Assembly (NCBI GenBank): GCA_003342815.1
Contig: PTEX01000138.1
Span: 1-64,000, forward strand
DNA: 64,000 bases
Reading direction: 5' to 3'
Source of the DNA: Eudromia elegans
Taxonomy: Eukaryota; Chordata; Aves; Tinamiformes; Tinamidae
A model generated the notes under the pieces. It did no database searches and had not been told where the DNA came from. It worked only from the letters and a program-made list of their open reading frames with translations. Positions 21,965 to 34,500 of this stretch are shown here, piece by piece. A program made the translations under genes and the position numbers. Numbering within the stretch: the first letter of the stretch is position 1; each line of letters starts with the position of its first letter.

Positions 21965-24900
21965 AGGGCAGCACATCTCCTCAAAATCTATAGATGAGCA
22001 ATGGAATCTGCAAGTCCCGCGCAGTGACCGTGCCAGTCTCGGGTGTCCGACGCCGGCGTCTCAGCCGCCACCGCGGCAGCATCGCCCTGTGCACCGCAAG
22101 GCCCAGCTGAGGCACTTCATTACTGCCCCCTCGCTCTCCCACAGCTCCATAGCTTCCTGCTGCTGCCTCATGCTATACTGCGCCTTCCCCTCCTCCCCAA
22201 CACACTTACTCCTTCCTTTCATCCTTTTTGGGATAAAGGAAACCATTCCCACTCCTTCTGGGCAAAGTAGAAATCTCTACTGTATTCACTTGCACTACCA
22301 AATATTATATCCTGAGTGGATAAGTAGTTTCCATCTTCAAATCCAACATCTTCTCTATAGAATAGTAATGACACTGTCTATTTATCATTTCATGTCCAGC
22401 CTATGTAGACTTAAATAAAAACAATAAATGTGATGTGAATGCATTCAGGTAAAATAATCCAGAATCAAGCCTGGCAGCAGCTGAGCAGAAAAGCAGGGGT
22501 AGCTGGGAGGGAGAATCATAAAGAAACTCTTTTATTCTGGCAAAGATCTGCAGTCTGTTTATAGGCTGGCAATTTAGATTCATGGCACAGAGCAGTCTGA
22601 AATTTCTTAATTCCCCTTGCATTCTCCTTTCGTTTGTTATGACCTCAGACGGACACTTCTCCTGTATTGCAACTAAAAATAAAAGGGAAATAAATTTAGA
22701 GCCCTATAAACGCTCTCTTCTAGCAGGGTTCATAAAAAGAAGAATAAAAAAGAACCAATGACACTTCATCACTACAAAACCTGTGAGAGGAGAACTCTCC
22801 CTTACAGACAAAAGCTACCTGAACTTCTCTCTATTCAACGGCCTGAGTTACAGAGTTGAACAGTTACAATTCATACACAGCGAGTTCAGATCTAATCCCC
22901 CAAAGGTCAAATAATAAATACTGTGTGTTCCCAACAGCCAGCACTGAGTCACTGCCTTTGCTAGCCTGCAAAGCTGACTGAAATTCTAGGCACTTCCTCA
23001 TAAACTCGCAAACTTTCTACGCTTGCTGCAACATCAGTGTTTTGGATGCAGTTCAATAATTTGCTCAGCAGCACCATTCAAGAGTGCAGGTTTAAGTAAT
23101 TTAAAAATACAAAAAAAAAAAAAAAAAAAGGATTTTTTGGAAATCGTGCAACCTGTGAGCACGTTGCATGCAAAGCTAGAATACTGCAGACCTGCGAAGG
23201 AGAGTGCAACGCAGGTGAAGGAGGGGCTGCCTTACGGTTCGGCCCGTGCAACACGATAAAAGCAAGGCTGACAACAGGACGCTCCCCGGAAGCAAGAATC
23301 CCGGGACACTTCATAAACTGCCCTGATTCAGATGTGTGAACTGTTCAACTTGCTACAGTTCTTGCCTGGGTACCATTTTTCAATGTCCCTCAGCTTTCCC
23401 CTAGGGAACTGCAGCTGCAGACGCCGCTTCACCCTTTATCCTGCTCTACTCCCGTGGCACGGAGATCTACAGATCAAGCCCACCGAGCCCTAAAAGAGGA
23501 CGCGCTGGCTTTTTTCCCCCGGGGTATTTCAACATGCTTTATACCCCTAAGCCTTTCCCTTGACTCCCTCCCAGCCCTTTGGCCTCTTCCAACCCTCCAT
23601 GAAGCAGCCACGCGGACACGGACCCCGCGCTGCCCTCGCTCGCTGTCCAAGCACACCCATCCGTATGGGGCCAGGATACGGCGCACCCATACAGCCCTCC
23701 GGCTGCTACCACCAAAGGAATAACAAATAAAGAACAAATACAGCATCTGAGTCTCCAAAATCTTTTCATCTCTGCAGGCTTAGGACTCCAGCACCTTCCA
23801 AGATAACTCTTAACTCTGATAACTCTGAGGTTTCCTTTAACCAAATTAGATAGAAAATGACCTGAGATCCCATTCTAGCCCCTTCCCTTGAATAAAATAC
23901 ACAGCCCCTTCTAATGTTTAAACAAAGTGTACAAAAACTTGGGCAAGCTAATTATTTCAAGAACTAAAATAACTTTGTTTCCTCACCTCTTGGAAAAATG
24001 AACTCCACTGTCTAGTTTGGAAATTCTATTCTTTTTGCTGGAAAAATAAGCAATTTCCAAGCAGGTTTTGGATCACTAAAACAGTAATTATTTTCTTCAT
24101 ATTACTCCTCCTTTCTACGTTTTACTTCTCATTACTTAATAGTCATCACCAGGAGAAGTTTCTAAATAGCAGTTCAGTTTCTAAGATCAGTGTGTAAAGA
24201 ACAGAGGGCAATTCTCAGGCACAAAGTGGAAGCCTCTCAAATGCTGATGGAAGGCAAAGAAATTTTCTAGATAGTTCTGCAGATATGATATAATTTCTAG
24301 CTACTTTTGCATATAACTCTGCATTCGCTGGGTTCAGAAGCATAACTCAGAACAACGACAAAGCAGCGAATTATTTGCTTTGGCAAGTCATTAAGCCTGT
24401 CACCAAAGAAAAACTGTCAAAACTGAAATAAACAGAGGAAAATGAATCACAACAAGAATTTTGTACTTCTGATTGCCTTTGGCCCAATAGAATCTTTTGA
24501 AATGAAAGGAAATGCTATTGCACTACCACTCAATTAAAAACAATTAAGCTTTTGCACATCACACCTCATATCAATATAATAAAACACTTAAAAATCTCAA
24601 TTACTCACTGTGATAATCCACATGAGCTAGTAAAAGATAGAGAGTGTACAAGCCATGAGTGACTCATCTCAACAGTTCTCTTTGGAACATGCATTCAACA
24701 AAACCTGTTGAGAAACGCTGCACTCAGTCATACTAAATAACAGATCCCTTCTAGCTGCAGAAATCTGCCATTGGCTGGTTGATAATCAGTTCTTGTAACA
24801 TTATATATCATCTACAGTCCTCTGTTTTAATGTTCCACGGATATTCAAAGCTAAAGGTAATTTAATCAGGATGCAAAAATGTTATCAGCTTTCCAAATGA

Positions 24901-25245
24901 AGGCTAATAAATATTAAAAAGAAGGAACCTGCCAGTAGCACAGCATTACAGTCTGTTGATGTAAAGTAAGTTGAAATTATACGGATGGATTATCTCAATA
25001 TACTTCTGATAGTTTTGGGAAGAAAGGAAAAATGGGAGTAGAACTGGAGAGGCTAGATCTGTAAAAAGTCCTGTTTGTTTTTATGGCAGCAGAATTAAAC
25101 GCAGTTCTGTAGCCATTTTACTCCCCATCCTCAGACAGTCTACAGAAAAAAGGATAAATGCGCTGTTATATTCATTGATTTCTATATACTCAGGGCCTAT
25201 GAATATTTACGGTCTTGTGGAATAGAAGAATAGGTTATGTATGAG
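21965..25245. other. Gene-free stretch, AT-rich in its second half
   Basis: A small CpG patch at about 22015-22085 is followed by ordinary sequence. From 23850 to 25200 there is a long AT-rich region without simple repeats or long frames, and 24380-24620 is enhancer-like in texture. No gene or transposon is recognised. Confidence 0.5.
23111..23129. repeat. A19 homopolymer
   Basis: An uninterrupted A19 following TTTAAAAATAC. No source gene is recognisable upstream. Confidence 0.95.
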
Positions 25246-25254
25246 GAGTGAACC

Positions 25255-25420
25255 CCATGAGGACTCGGCAGCGACGATTCGTGCCTCTCCAGCCCTGTCC
25301 ACGGACACCGGCAACGCGCTCCGGGCACAGCTCCGAGGAAGCGGCGCGGGAGCGGCCCGCACGTCCTCACGGGTGGCAGGGCCCTCCGTCCAAAGCTCCC
25401 GGCATCGGGGCATTCCCTGC
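25255..25420. promoter_or_regulatory. Small CpG island
   Basis: Around 20 CpG in about 150 bp, flanked by AT-rich DNA on the left. No TATA box or convincing ORF. Confidence 0.45.
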
Positions 25421-25424
25421 CCTA

Positions 25425-28380
25425 CACTTCAGCTACCTCGAACTTTAGCAAGGTTGCTATTTTTAGTTAAAATTTGTAGAATCCCGTGGCGTGTTTCCGC
25501 AGTAACTCGGTCTTTCATTAGTCACGGAGATGAAAGCACTTAATTAGCTGCTGTGACACCTCTGACTGCACCAAAGGAAGTCTGGGATGCACCTCCTTCC
25601 CAGAGGAGTTTAGAGCAGGATTGCACAGCACCGAGGGGGCCGAGACCCTCCCAGGTAACAGGGGCAGCCCCTGGACTGAAGGGCTAACCGAGACCACGAG
25701 CCCAGGAGAGACGCTCACGTTGAGCCACTCTCAGCATCATGGGCGCGTTTTCTGACACAAAGAGACCTCCAAAGGCCGACACAAATGCACATGGGCATCC
25801 CAGGCACGCACAAAACGGGCACTCTGGACACAAATAAAAGAAAACCAACAACTTCTGTTAGAGAGAAGCACCAGCCAGTGTCCACCTTGGCGGTGGCGCT
25901 GCGGGTTGGCGCCAGGCCCAGCACACAGGACCCCGTGGCAGGTCCTTGGGGACCTTGGGGTTGGTCTGCCAAGGCGCCTCAGGGCTGCCACGGGGTGAGG
26001 GCAGCAGTGCCGGGGGCGCTGGGCAGATCCCCACGCTCTGGCTGCCAGAGCTCCTCGCGAGCAGGGCTGTTGTGGCATCCAGGTGAGAGAAACCACCCCA
26101 TCCCCGAGGCCTTCGTGCCGTTCTGCTGCTGTTCCAGAGTTACAGGAGCTCCGCTGGAGCTCGGTTTAATCAACTTGAGTATAATTAACGTTTTCCAGCA
26201 CTGAGACTAGCCAGGCAGCTCCTCACCAAAGGAGGATGCATCACGAGGACTGTCAAGGGCCCGACATGGGGACGGCCCGGGCTGGGGCTGCCGCAAGCAG
26301 CGCCCCACACGTCTCCTCACACAGCCTGCCCTGCACACGGAGCAGGAACAGCCTTTAACCGTCAGCCACGGGAGCAACGAGTCCCTGGGAGAGCGCCCAG
26401 AGGGCTCCGACAGGAAACTCCGCAGGAAGGCGGTTGTCTGTCTTGGTGCGTGTCTGCAGAGATGTTAGCTCAGCCGTGTTGATCCCTGTGTCTTTAATTT
26501 CCTCATAATAAACCACCTGCTTCTGAGCAGGAGTTTGGCTCTTGGGAGATTTCTTTTTTTCTTTTAATTGACTATTTTTCTTTACACTCGGCGAGTCTTT
26601 GGGTACCACTGACGTGCCAGTAAAGGGCAGCCTCAGTAACCATGGCTCATGAAGTCCTGCAGAAACTTAAAATTGTGGCTTCTGAATTTTAGCAACAAAG
26701 TACAGAAGACTTGAAAATGCAGCCGAAAAGTCTTTACTGTATTTTCATTTTGTGTTTCGCTTTTCCTTTTGATGTCCATATTTCCTAAGCTTCTTTGGTA
26801 TCAAAAGGTGTGCCAGCACAGCTTACAGTGAAGAGGTTTTTGGCTGAAAGAACAGAATTCACACTGGAAAGAGGATCTAATCCTCCTGCTCAGGTTAATG
26901 GATTGGAAGCAGCAGGACTCCAGGTAGGAACACATACTCCCCCCTCGTAAGATCTTCCCGTCTGTCAGCTCGCCAGAGCCACCAAGCTTCGAGCACGCCC
27001 AGCTGGAGCACTCGCGCTGTCCAGTAGACAAATCTGACAATTCCTTAATCAATAGAAACAAGAACACCGAAAGGACAACCACTGTTAACAAACACCGAGG
27101 CAGGGGTATCTTCTGGGGCGCGATCGTTTGTGGCTCCTTGTTGAGCTGGTCAGTAGGCGCTTGGCTGAGGTGGCCCTGCTGTGCTCCCATGAGCTCGCTC
27201 CCGCTCCTCCGCGCCCTTGGAGGCTCGGGCCGCTGCTCCGTAGGCACGGTGGGGTGCTCCTCCTCCCCAAAGGCTCTTTGTCCAGTTTATCTGCCTTCGA
27301 GCACGGTCTGTCCATTCAGCCACCACCCCTATGCTGCCCCTTACCTTGGACCTAGGAGACAAACAGGCCATTTTGTGCTCAGGAGTGCCCAAGGGGTAAG
27401 CCTAGCTAATCACACTCATTTCCAAAAAGAATCTGGATTTTCTGTAGAGCAGTCTAACCTAGGGCATGGCTGCTCAATGCCAGTTCTAACTTAAGTCTTA
27501 AGCAGTCTTAGCACATCATAAATGAATATGAATAACGATATAAGGAAAAAAAAAATCTATTTTTTGTAAGCGATGCTTAGGCAAAATTCACAGAGTGTTC
27601 TTTCTGGGTAGAAGTTAAAGTGATCTGGCTGATGCTCACTTGGTTTTTTATTCTTATAACATATGGAGGAAACTTCCCTCTTAAAGTAGCCTTCTCTCTT
27701 TCCCAAAGAGTGCACACACCGGAGCAGCCCAATAGATATGCACAGTACAGGGCTACAGCAGCTTTAATTCTGCTCGATTTGCACAGAAACGCTTTGAGTC
27801 CAAGACTGCTGAAGCCCTAGAGCATTCCGTGCTCGGCGGGTTTTGGATAAAGATGATGCTGACCATACTCACACAGTCCTTATTAAACAAGCCTTTGCTG
27901 ATCAGTAATGCTAAATGCAGTTGAATACACTTATGAAATATTAATTCTGCCTTTTGAGAATATAAGACAGAGGCAAAAAGTGTTTGATGGGAAAACGAAA
28001 TGCAAACACGAGGGCCACAAATTTAGCAACTGCACTGAATTTTGCATAAGAGACTACAAACAAGAGCTAGAGACTAAAGAATACAAACAAATGCTATAAA
28101 TAAGCAGGCCTGTCTACAAAAGCAGCAGAAACATGTCTGATCTGAAATAAGATTGGGAAAAAAACCCTCTTTTGTTTCAAGTCCCATTTCCTTCCAAAGC
28201 TTCTTGCTCGAATACGTTGTCAAGGCCACATTTAGCATCCCTCAGCAGGCCAGGCCGATTGCGAGGGCTCTGCGGGTGTGCACGCGGACCCACTTTGGGG
28301 CATCCGCTTGCAGGACAGCAGGAGGACTCACCTCTCTCCTGAAACAGGGTATTCACCTGCAGAGGACGTTCAAGGCAGGA
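25425..28380. other. GC-rich then mixed gene-free stretch with protein-like minus frames
   Basis: The 25740-26350 part is GC-rich, with TTGGCGCC (E2F-like) near 25907. On the minus strand three successive open segments occur. The one at 27247-26801 holds a hydrophobic helix-like run (LLTVVVLSVFLFLLI). A short ATG frame lies near 26784-26653. The one at 26609-26355 encodes a Lys-rich segment. They are in different frames with no clear splice linkage, and no family is recognised. A strong minus donor (CCAAG|GTAAGG) lies near 27347. None is called as a gene. Confidence 0.4.
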
Positions 28381-28383
28381 AGA

Positions 28384-28512
28384 CATATAGATAGATAGAG
28401 CTATACCACATCTATATATACACCCCCCCCCAACAACTATAAATGCACAGCTGTTTATATATGAACAACATATATGTACATGTGTGTGTCTATATACATA
28501 TGTGTACAGTTG
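28384..28512. repeat. Low-complexity TA/TG/ATAG tract
   Basis: Short ATAG repeats, TATATATA, a C9 run (28423-28431) and TGTGTGTCTATATACATATGTG-type alternation form a mixed microsatellite. The alternating purine-pyrimidine sequence could adopt Z-DNA or cruciform forms. Confidence 0.85.
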
Positions 28513-28514
28513 TT

Positions 28515-31500
28515 ACTTTGTTCCTTATGTGGCTGGCGAGCACAAAAGGGCTCCGTTTCCCTCGCTAAGCTCCAGGTACTTGGTTATTAAGCAAAGGGCA
28601 CAGTGGCGCCACTGCACGCGCTAGGGCTGCTGCTCTGACCCGCGCCTCCTCTTCCAAAGCAAGATGCACACTCGTGTAAACCCCCTAGGGCACCAAGATG
28701 TGGTAAGCAGAAAGGAGACAACTGGCAAAAACGTGCCAGACGCTCGTGCTGTCCCCTGCGGTGTGACACCTGCAGGGCAGCTGAGATGAGGGTGCGAGGC
28801 CCGGCTTGGGGGGACCCATCACACGCGTTTCCACCACTCGTCATCGCTGTATGGGGAAGGCTGTACCCACAAACCAGGCACCTCTCAGCGGTCAAATTAA
28901 CGTCCCGGCCTCCTTAAATTCCCTGGATAACCAATGAAGAGGAACAGGCACATTCGGGCAGCAGACCCATGGAGAAAAAATACACTCCAGGAACATGCAG
29001 CTCAAATTCAATAACTTTACAAGAAAACTTCCGGATCCTTAAGTCCACTTTTCCCTACAAAACTGAGGGTTGCCAAAAATGACAGCAGATGCTTAGAAAT
29101 GGGGAGGAGTGCCGAGTAACTCTACAGACAGAGCTCCTGATCGAGAGCTGGCTGGCCCCTTCGGCACGCACGGCGCTCACCTCCTGCCTGGGGGAGAGGG
29201 CGACGGCAGAGGGAAAACCCGCGCAACGGGAGTCCCTGGAGCACCACGGGGACCCGCGGAACAAATTCCCCAGCTCAGGGAGCTGCACAGACCCCCCGGG
29301 TCAGCGGGAAGTCCCTAGACAGTTTGGTTGTCCTGATTTCATAACCGTAACGCAGCTTTGTACAGGTTTGCGTGGTTACCGAACTACTTGCAACCCAGAC
29401 GGGAATTTCTCATTGCTCTTCTGCAGGTTTATGCCAGGATATTCAAACATGTTTTTGATTCATCATGCCTATCAATTCTAAAATGAAACCAATCCAGAAA
29501 GCTATGATGAACTATACAGCATTTAGCCACCATCTCCCAAGAGCCTGACCATTAAGGCACAGAGCATACAACGCATCCTCCAAGGTTACTAGCACAGCAA
29601 TACAAAAAGAGAAAACCCTTGCATGACTCCCTAAATCTGTTCTATCATTTAAAACATACAGACTTGATGCTGTTTTAGGCATTACATGTCTCAGTTCAGT
29701 GAGAGAATTAGGATTATGACAGACTCTTGATAATGGCATGCCAATTTTAGCTTATATTATATTTATATTTAGCTTGTTTGCTTGTATTCCTGGACTGGAT
29801 TTTTATTTGCTGTCTGGTAACTGAGGGACTGCAGAGCCGGCAGACACCCGGCGGGCTTCACTCGGGGGCTTCGAGGCATGTCGTTTACTTTCGCAATGCT
29901 CACTCAATGGAAACCAGCTTTAATATCAGAGCTAGACTCTTCCTACAATTCTTCTCTTTGCAGGTTCACTGAAGACATTTCCACGTCAGGAAGCAAGGGC
30001 TTCATTCAAGGGTGCCAAGAATTCGCAGAATCTTTGGAGGAGAGAAACAGATGGTCCCAGAAAGGTGAGAAATACAAAAATTGCAATAGTTTTGGGGAAC
30101 AGAGATAGAGCTGCCTGGGGACATATTTCAGAATTGTAAAAGGTTTTTAACTGAGCGACCACAAGCTGGGCAAATAACTCAAAAAACAGATGCAATCACT
30201 AATTGCTCACTTGAACTTTGCCTATGAAGTTATTTCAGCAGGAAGAATCTTTTTATGCTGACTGACTCTAAACAAAAGTTAGAAAATGTCATAATTTTGT
30301 AAGATTAACAAGGCAATTAAGGCTGGTGCTACTTGGAAATCTCTGTGAACGCAGTTCATTTTAATTCATTAGGTTAGAGTAACTGCACAGATTCATTACA
30401 CGGGGAACACCTTTGTCCTGGAAGTGAGGCTGACAAACTGTTTATTTTTACTGGTTCACATACAATTAGGAAAAACAAAACAAAGCCATAAATATAAAAA
30501 TAGCTTTCAAATACTCCAAAGCAGCTGAATTTTAGTCCTCCCTCGGGCAGACACAATCCTTGTGCATGCTAAACCTTGGCACACAGCACAGCTTAAGCCA
30601 CCACTCCTGATAAAAGGCTTTGCATCTTAACAAGATGCAGCGAAGCCAGCCCTTATCCATATCTCCAAATTAAAATAGATAAATAAATCAAGGCAAAGCA
30701 GAGCCCTAGCTGAGTCCCACCAGACATACAAACCAAGCCTGTATGCTTGAAGAGGCTTTAAATGCTTTGAAACGGCAGAGCACCCAGACAACAGGCTGAT
30801 GCCAGCTAAGAGTGCACGACAGCGGCAATATACCACAGAGACCAAACAGGAAAATGCAGCCAAGTGGATTTCAGATTCATTCTGCTGCAAGACCCAAAGA
30901 ACATGACGAAGAAAAGAGAAGCAGATGAAGCGAGAAGCAGAGAACACTGTATCAGAGGCCACTGCAAGAGCCATGGGACTGGGAGAGATCTGCTCTTGTG
31001 AGGCAACATCGGCCTCACAGCATCAACATCCTGCATAGCCCTACTTATCCGTCCAGGCAAATGCATAGGAACGGACACAGCAAACATTCTGGAGGCTGCC
31101 AGGGCTGTATAAATAAAAAGTCAGTAAGTGCTTAATTGCTTATGCAAAACTGTGCATTAAAAACAACAACACAGGCACTTTGCAACCAACTCAGAAAGTG
31201 AAGCAGAAAAGGAGTCTTTGAAGAGGGAATCTGATGCCAGGTGGTTCTGAGTTATCTCATGACTGGAGATGGGAAAAGTTAGCTTCAGAAGATTAAAAGA
31301 CAACTACATTTTTTCCCCTCCAGGCTGTCACAGCAAGGCAGGATTTTCTTGTAAGAAATATTTAAACAGGAAAAAAAAATCTGATGCCCAAATGTTAGCA
31401 GGAATTCTGCCTTTCCTCAACACTCGAGTGTGAGACTTTGGGGTGGATACCTGAGCATTTTTTGTACCTTAGGGAGTCTACCACCTCCTGGTGCACACAG

Positions 31501-31580
31501 GCAGAAGAGGCATACATGGAAAAGCTCCAGGAACGGCATGCTGTTTTTTACAATCTAAACTCTACAGGATAATACCACTT
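28515..31580. other. Gene-free stretch
   Basis: A GC-rich patch at 28590-28900 includes the 14-bp palindrome CAGTGGCGCCACTG (28601-28614), and another lies at 29150-29320. A 131-codon plus frame from ATG at 29089 has no recognised domain. Sequence from 29500 to 31580 is unique and mostly AT-rich. Confidence 0.5.
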
Positions 31581-31582
31581 GT

Positions 31583-34088
31583 TCAAATATGTGGAGTTTT
31601 CCCATCATGAGCATTGAAATTCGTGCCATTCCTACCAGTCTCCCTGCTAGCCTGAACCTGAGTGCTTGCAGGGAATGGAGCTAGGCTGTTTTCCCAGATA
31701 TGCCTAGTCCATTGCCCAGCACTCCCAGGACTTTGCAAAAGCACCAGCATTGCTTTTATTTGTTCTTCATGATGTCTGTTTTGCTTCCTGTAGAAACGCA
31801 GCTGTGTGTTCATGTTATCAAATTGCAATTGTAATTTGATTTTGTGGTCCAACCTTCTAATCATCCCTAAAACCCCCTTTCCCCATGAGACTCCCTAAAC
31901 TGACTGACTGGAATTTCAGTCAGAGAAATCAAGATTATGCTGTCCCTTAAGTCACCCAGATTGTTTCCTTGGTAGCAAAGGAAGAGACGTATAAATAATT
32001 GCACTTTAGTTCACACTAAGGTTTAACAAATCAAAATTGTATATTCTATTCAATCTTTTGACCGTGCAGCCCTGCAGGTTGTTTCTGATCCCCTTCTGTG
32101 TAGCTTCCCTGCTCTGCATACACCCTTCCATCAGCACTAGCACCTCACCGCTCGTGTCTGAATTCCTGCACTGTTTAGGCATCCCCAAGGCTAAAACGCC
32201 TCCCTTCAACGTTTCCCCATCCCACCCGGGCCGTTTGCCTCTTGCTCACGCCATCCCAGGATCGTTATAAGCCCTTTATGGGGGGTTCTACCCGGAGGAG
32301 CCTTGGGGTCTCGTGTTGAAGGGTCTGCGCAGCCCCTGATCGGTGCGAGGAGGACGCGGAGCCCTCAGGCAGTTCTCTGCTCCAGGGTCAACTTCTGCTT
32401 GGCCTGACAGCAGCTCAACGTTGGCAGCCTCGTGAGGAGCCGGGCGGACGGACGCGCTCTTCAGCACAGTTTATATTCCAGATGGAAACATAAACACGCC
32501 AGCAAACCCCAGCAGACTTCTCGTCCTTCACGAAATCATTGTGTCCCTGATGGCGAGATGTGGCACAACGACTGAGGGCCGTGGTTTTCAGACTCTTGCT
32601 CCCCACACGAGTTTTGTATTGGCACATGCCCACTGCTGAGGGGTGACAAGCACTGTGGGTTCACCAAACCGGGACACGAGCCTAAAAACACTACAAGGAC
32701 AATGCATATGCAGAGCTTGTACTTTGCGTAAGCTGATGAGAATTTGCATTTTCAGAACAGGAGGCCTGCATGGTATGCTACGACTGGCTCCTAGTCCTCA
32801 GACAAATCCCTTTGCCTATTTACAAAAAAAAACCGTATCAACAAAAGGCAGAAACAGCTGAAACGCGTACGGCTGCTCTGATACTGTCTGCACTTGAAAG
32901 AGAAAAAAACATATTCGCTTTCTGATGTTTTGGGGCCACTGGGATTCCTCACTGTGCCTCTCCCCGAACCGCTCGCGAGCCGGCTGGGCTGAGCACTGCC
33001 CAGGCGCGTCAGCAACAACTATGCTCTGCTCCACACCACCAGACCAGAACGAGGACGGAAACAGACCGCACCGAAATCGACATCACCACATGGAGTTTAA
33101 TTTCTTCTAACCCACAGAAAAGTTTTTCTCTAGGTTGTTTTCTATGAGGTTTTTTTTGGCAGGGTTTCATCACATGTATATTTTTTTTCTCTTAGTCCAT
33201 ATCTTTATTTTCTTTATAATGGATACCTGATATCTTCAGTTCAATCAGGAGCACAGCAGAACCTCTAACAGTAAGTATACCAAGGATATATACCAACAAA
33301 AATCAAATCCGGATGGAGAACAATTAGATCATTTGTATTCAGAACTATATACTTAATATGAACTATATTCTGCTCACTAGATTTTGTTTTAAAGCACTTT
33401 TCAAAGCAAATCCATTTTTCACAGTCAAATTCATTTAACTAAACAGATAAGGGGATAGGGAACCTTTATATCATTGAACATATTCAAGGCAGGGTTAGCT
33501 CACTGTGCTTCCTTTGAAGCGACTCATTTTCAGGAAAAGCACCTTACTAGCAATGCAAAGACTTATGTCTATTCTGCTAATGTCTTATTCTGCCAAACCC
33601 CCCAGATCTGCTACCAGGATTTTTGCTCAACTAACCTACAATCAATTTATTTTCCATCTGCTACTTTTCCTTTTTGCTGAAATACCAAGCAATGGGAATG
33701 AACATACCCACCAGTCTACACCAGCTCCCCCACCACAAACATCCCATTTTCCTGAAATTTGTGTTGCATTTGGATTGCACGTGTATGTGCAGCTGGGGGC
33801 CAGCAGGCACCTTCAGAACTATCCGATGATCCAAGTAACTTGGTTGAAAAAGTTGGCAACTCCCTGTCTCTCCACTTTCCAGCCATCAGGGACAAGACAG
33901 TCACAGTGTTATGTACAACCCTATTAAAAAAGTCAGTGCTGCCAACAATACTACACAGTGGTATTTTGCTTCACATTTAAATGTCACATTTTAATATCTA
34001 TATATAAAACTGACTATTATGGATCTACCATGATAATGTTCTGGGAAGCAGATTTGGAAGCCAAGTTTACAAAACGCAGGACAACTCA
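31583..34088. other. Gene-free stretch with one basic open frame
   Basis: A minus frame from ATG at 31864 to 31583 (93 codons) begins with a charged, Gln/Arg-rich, helix-like half resembling a coiled coil. No family is recognised and the length is within chance. GC-rich patches lie at 32280-32460 and 32935-33070. The 33120-33480 part is AT-rich. Confidence 0.45.
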
Positions 34089-34089
34089 C

Positions 34090-34500
34090 TTCCAGAAGCA
34101 CCCGTGCTCCTGCAGCGTCTCCAGAGCGCGAGCGACAGGGAGCACGAGGGCTCCCCAGGCCGGGAGCCTCTCTGGCCTCATGGGAGCTGCGGAGACCCAG
34201 GAGCGCTGTGGGAATCGCTCCCTTCCAGCCCGGCCATCAGCTCTGCTACCCCATCTCGCAGCTGCTGGGCTAATCCAAGCTTAGCCGTCTGTGTGGAGAG
34301 TCGCCACCACCTTCACGCCCAACCCTGCCAGCCTGCTGAAAGCGTCTCAGCACAGCTGACCCTACCAGCCGTTCGGAGGGGCTTGTTAGCTCCGCGCTGC
34401 ACTGCACACAGAGCTTCGAGCACCGGGGCAGCGGCCTGTTGTGCCCCAGGCACCGGCAACCTGTAACGCCGCTCATTAAAGATTGACCTGCTTTGTGAAG
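34090..34500 (+). other. GC-rich block ending in a polyadenylation signal
   Basis: A GC-rich interval of about 390 bp ends with ATTAAA at 34475-34480, followed by a T/GT-rich stretch within about 30 bp (CTGCTTTGTGAAG). That arrangement resembles the 3' end of a transcript. The open frames inside (up to 121 codons) are unrecognised, and no promoter or acceptor was identified with confidence. Confidence 0.2.
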
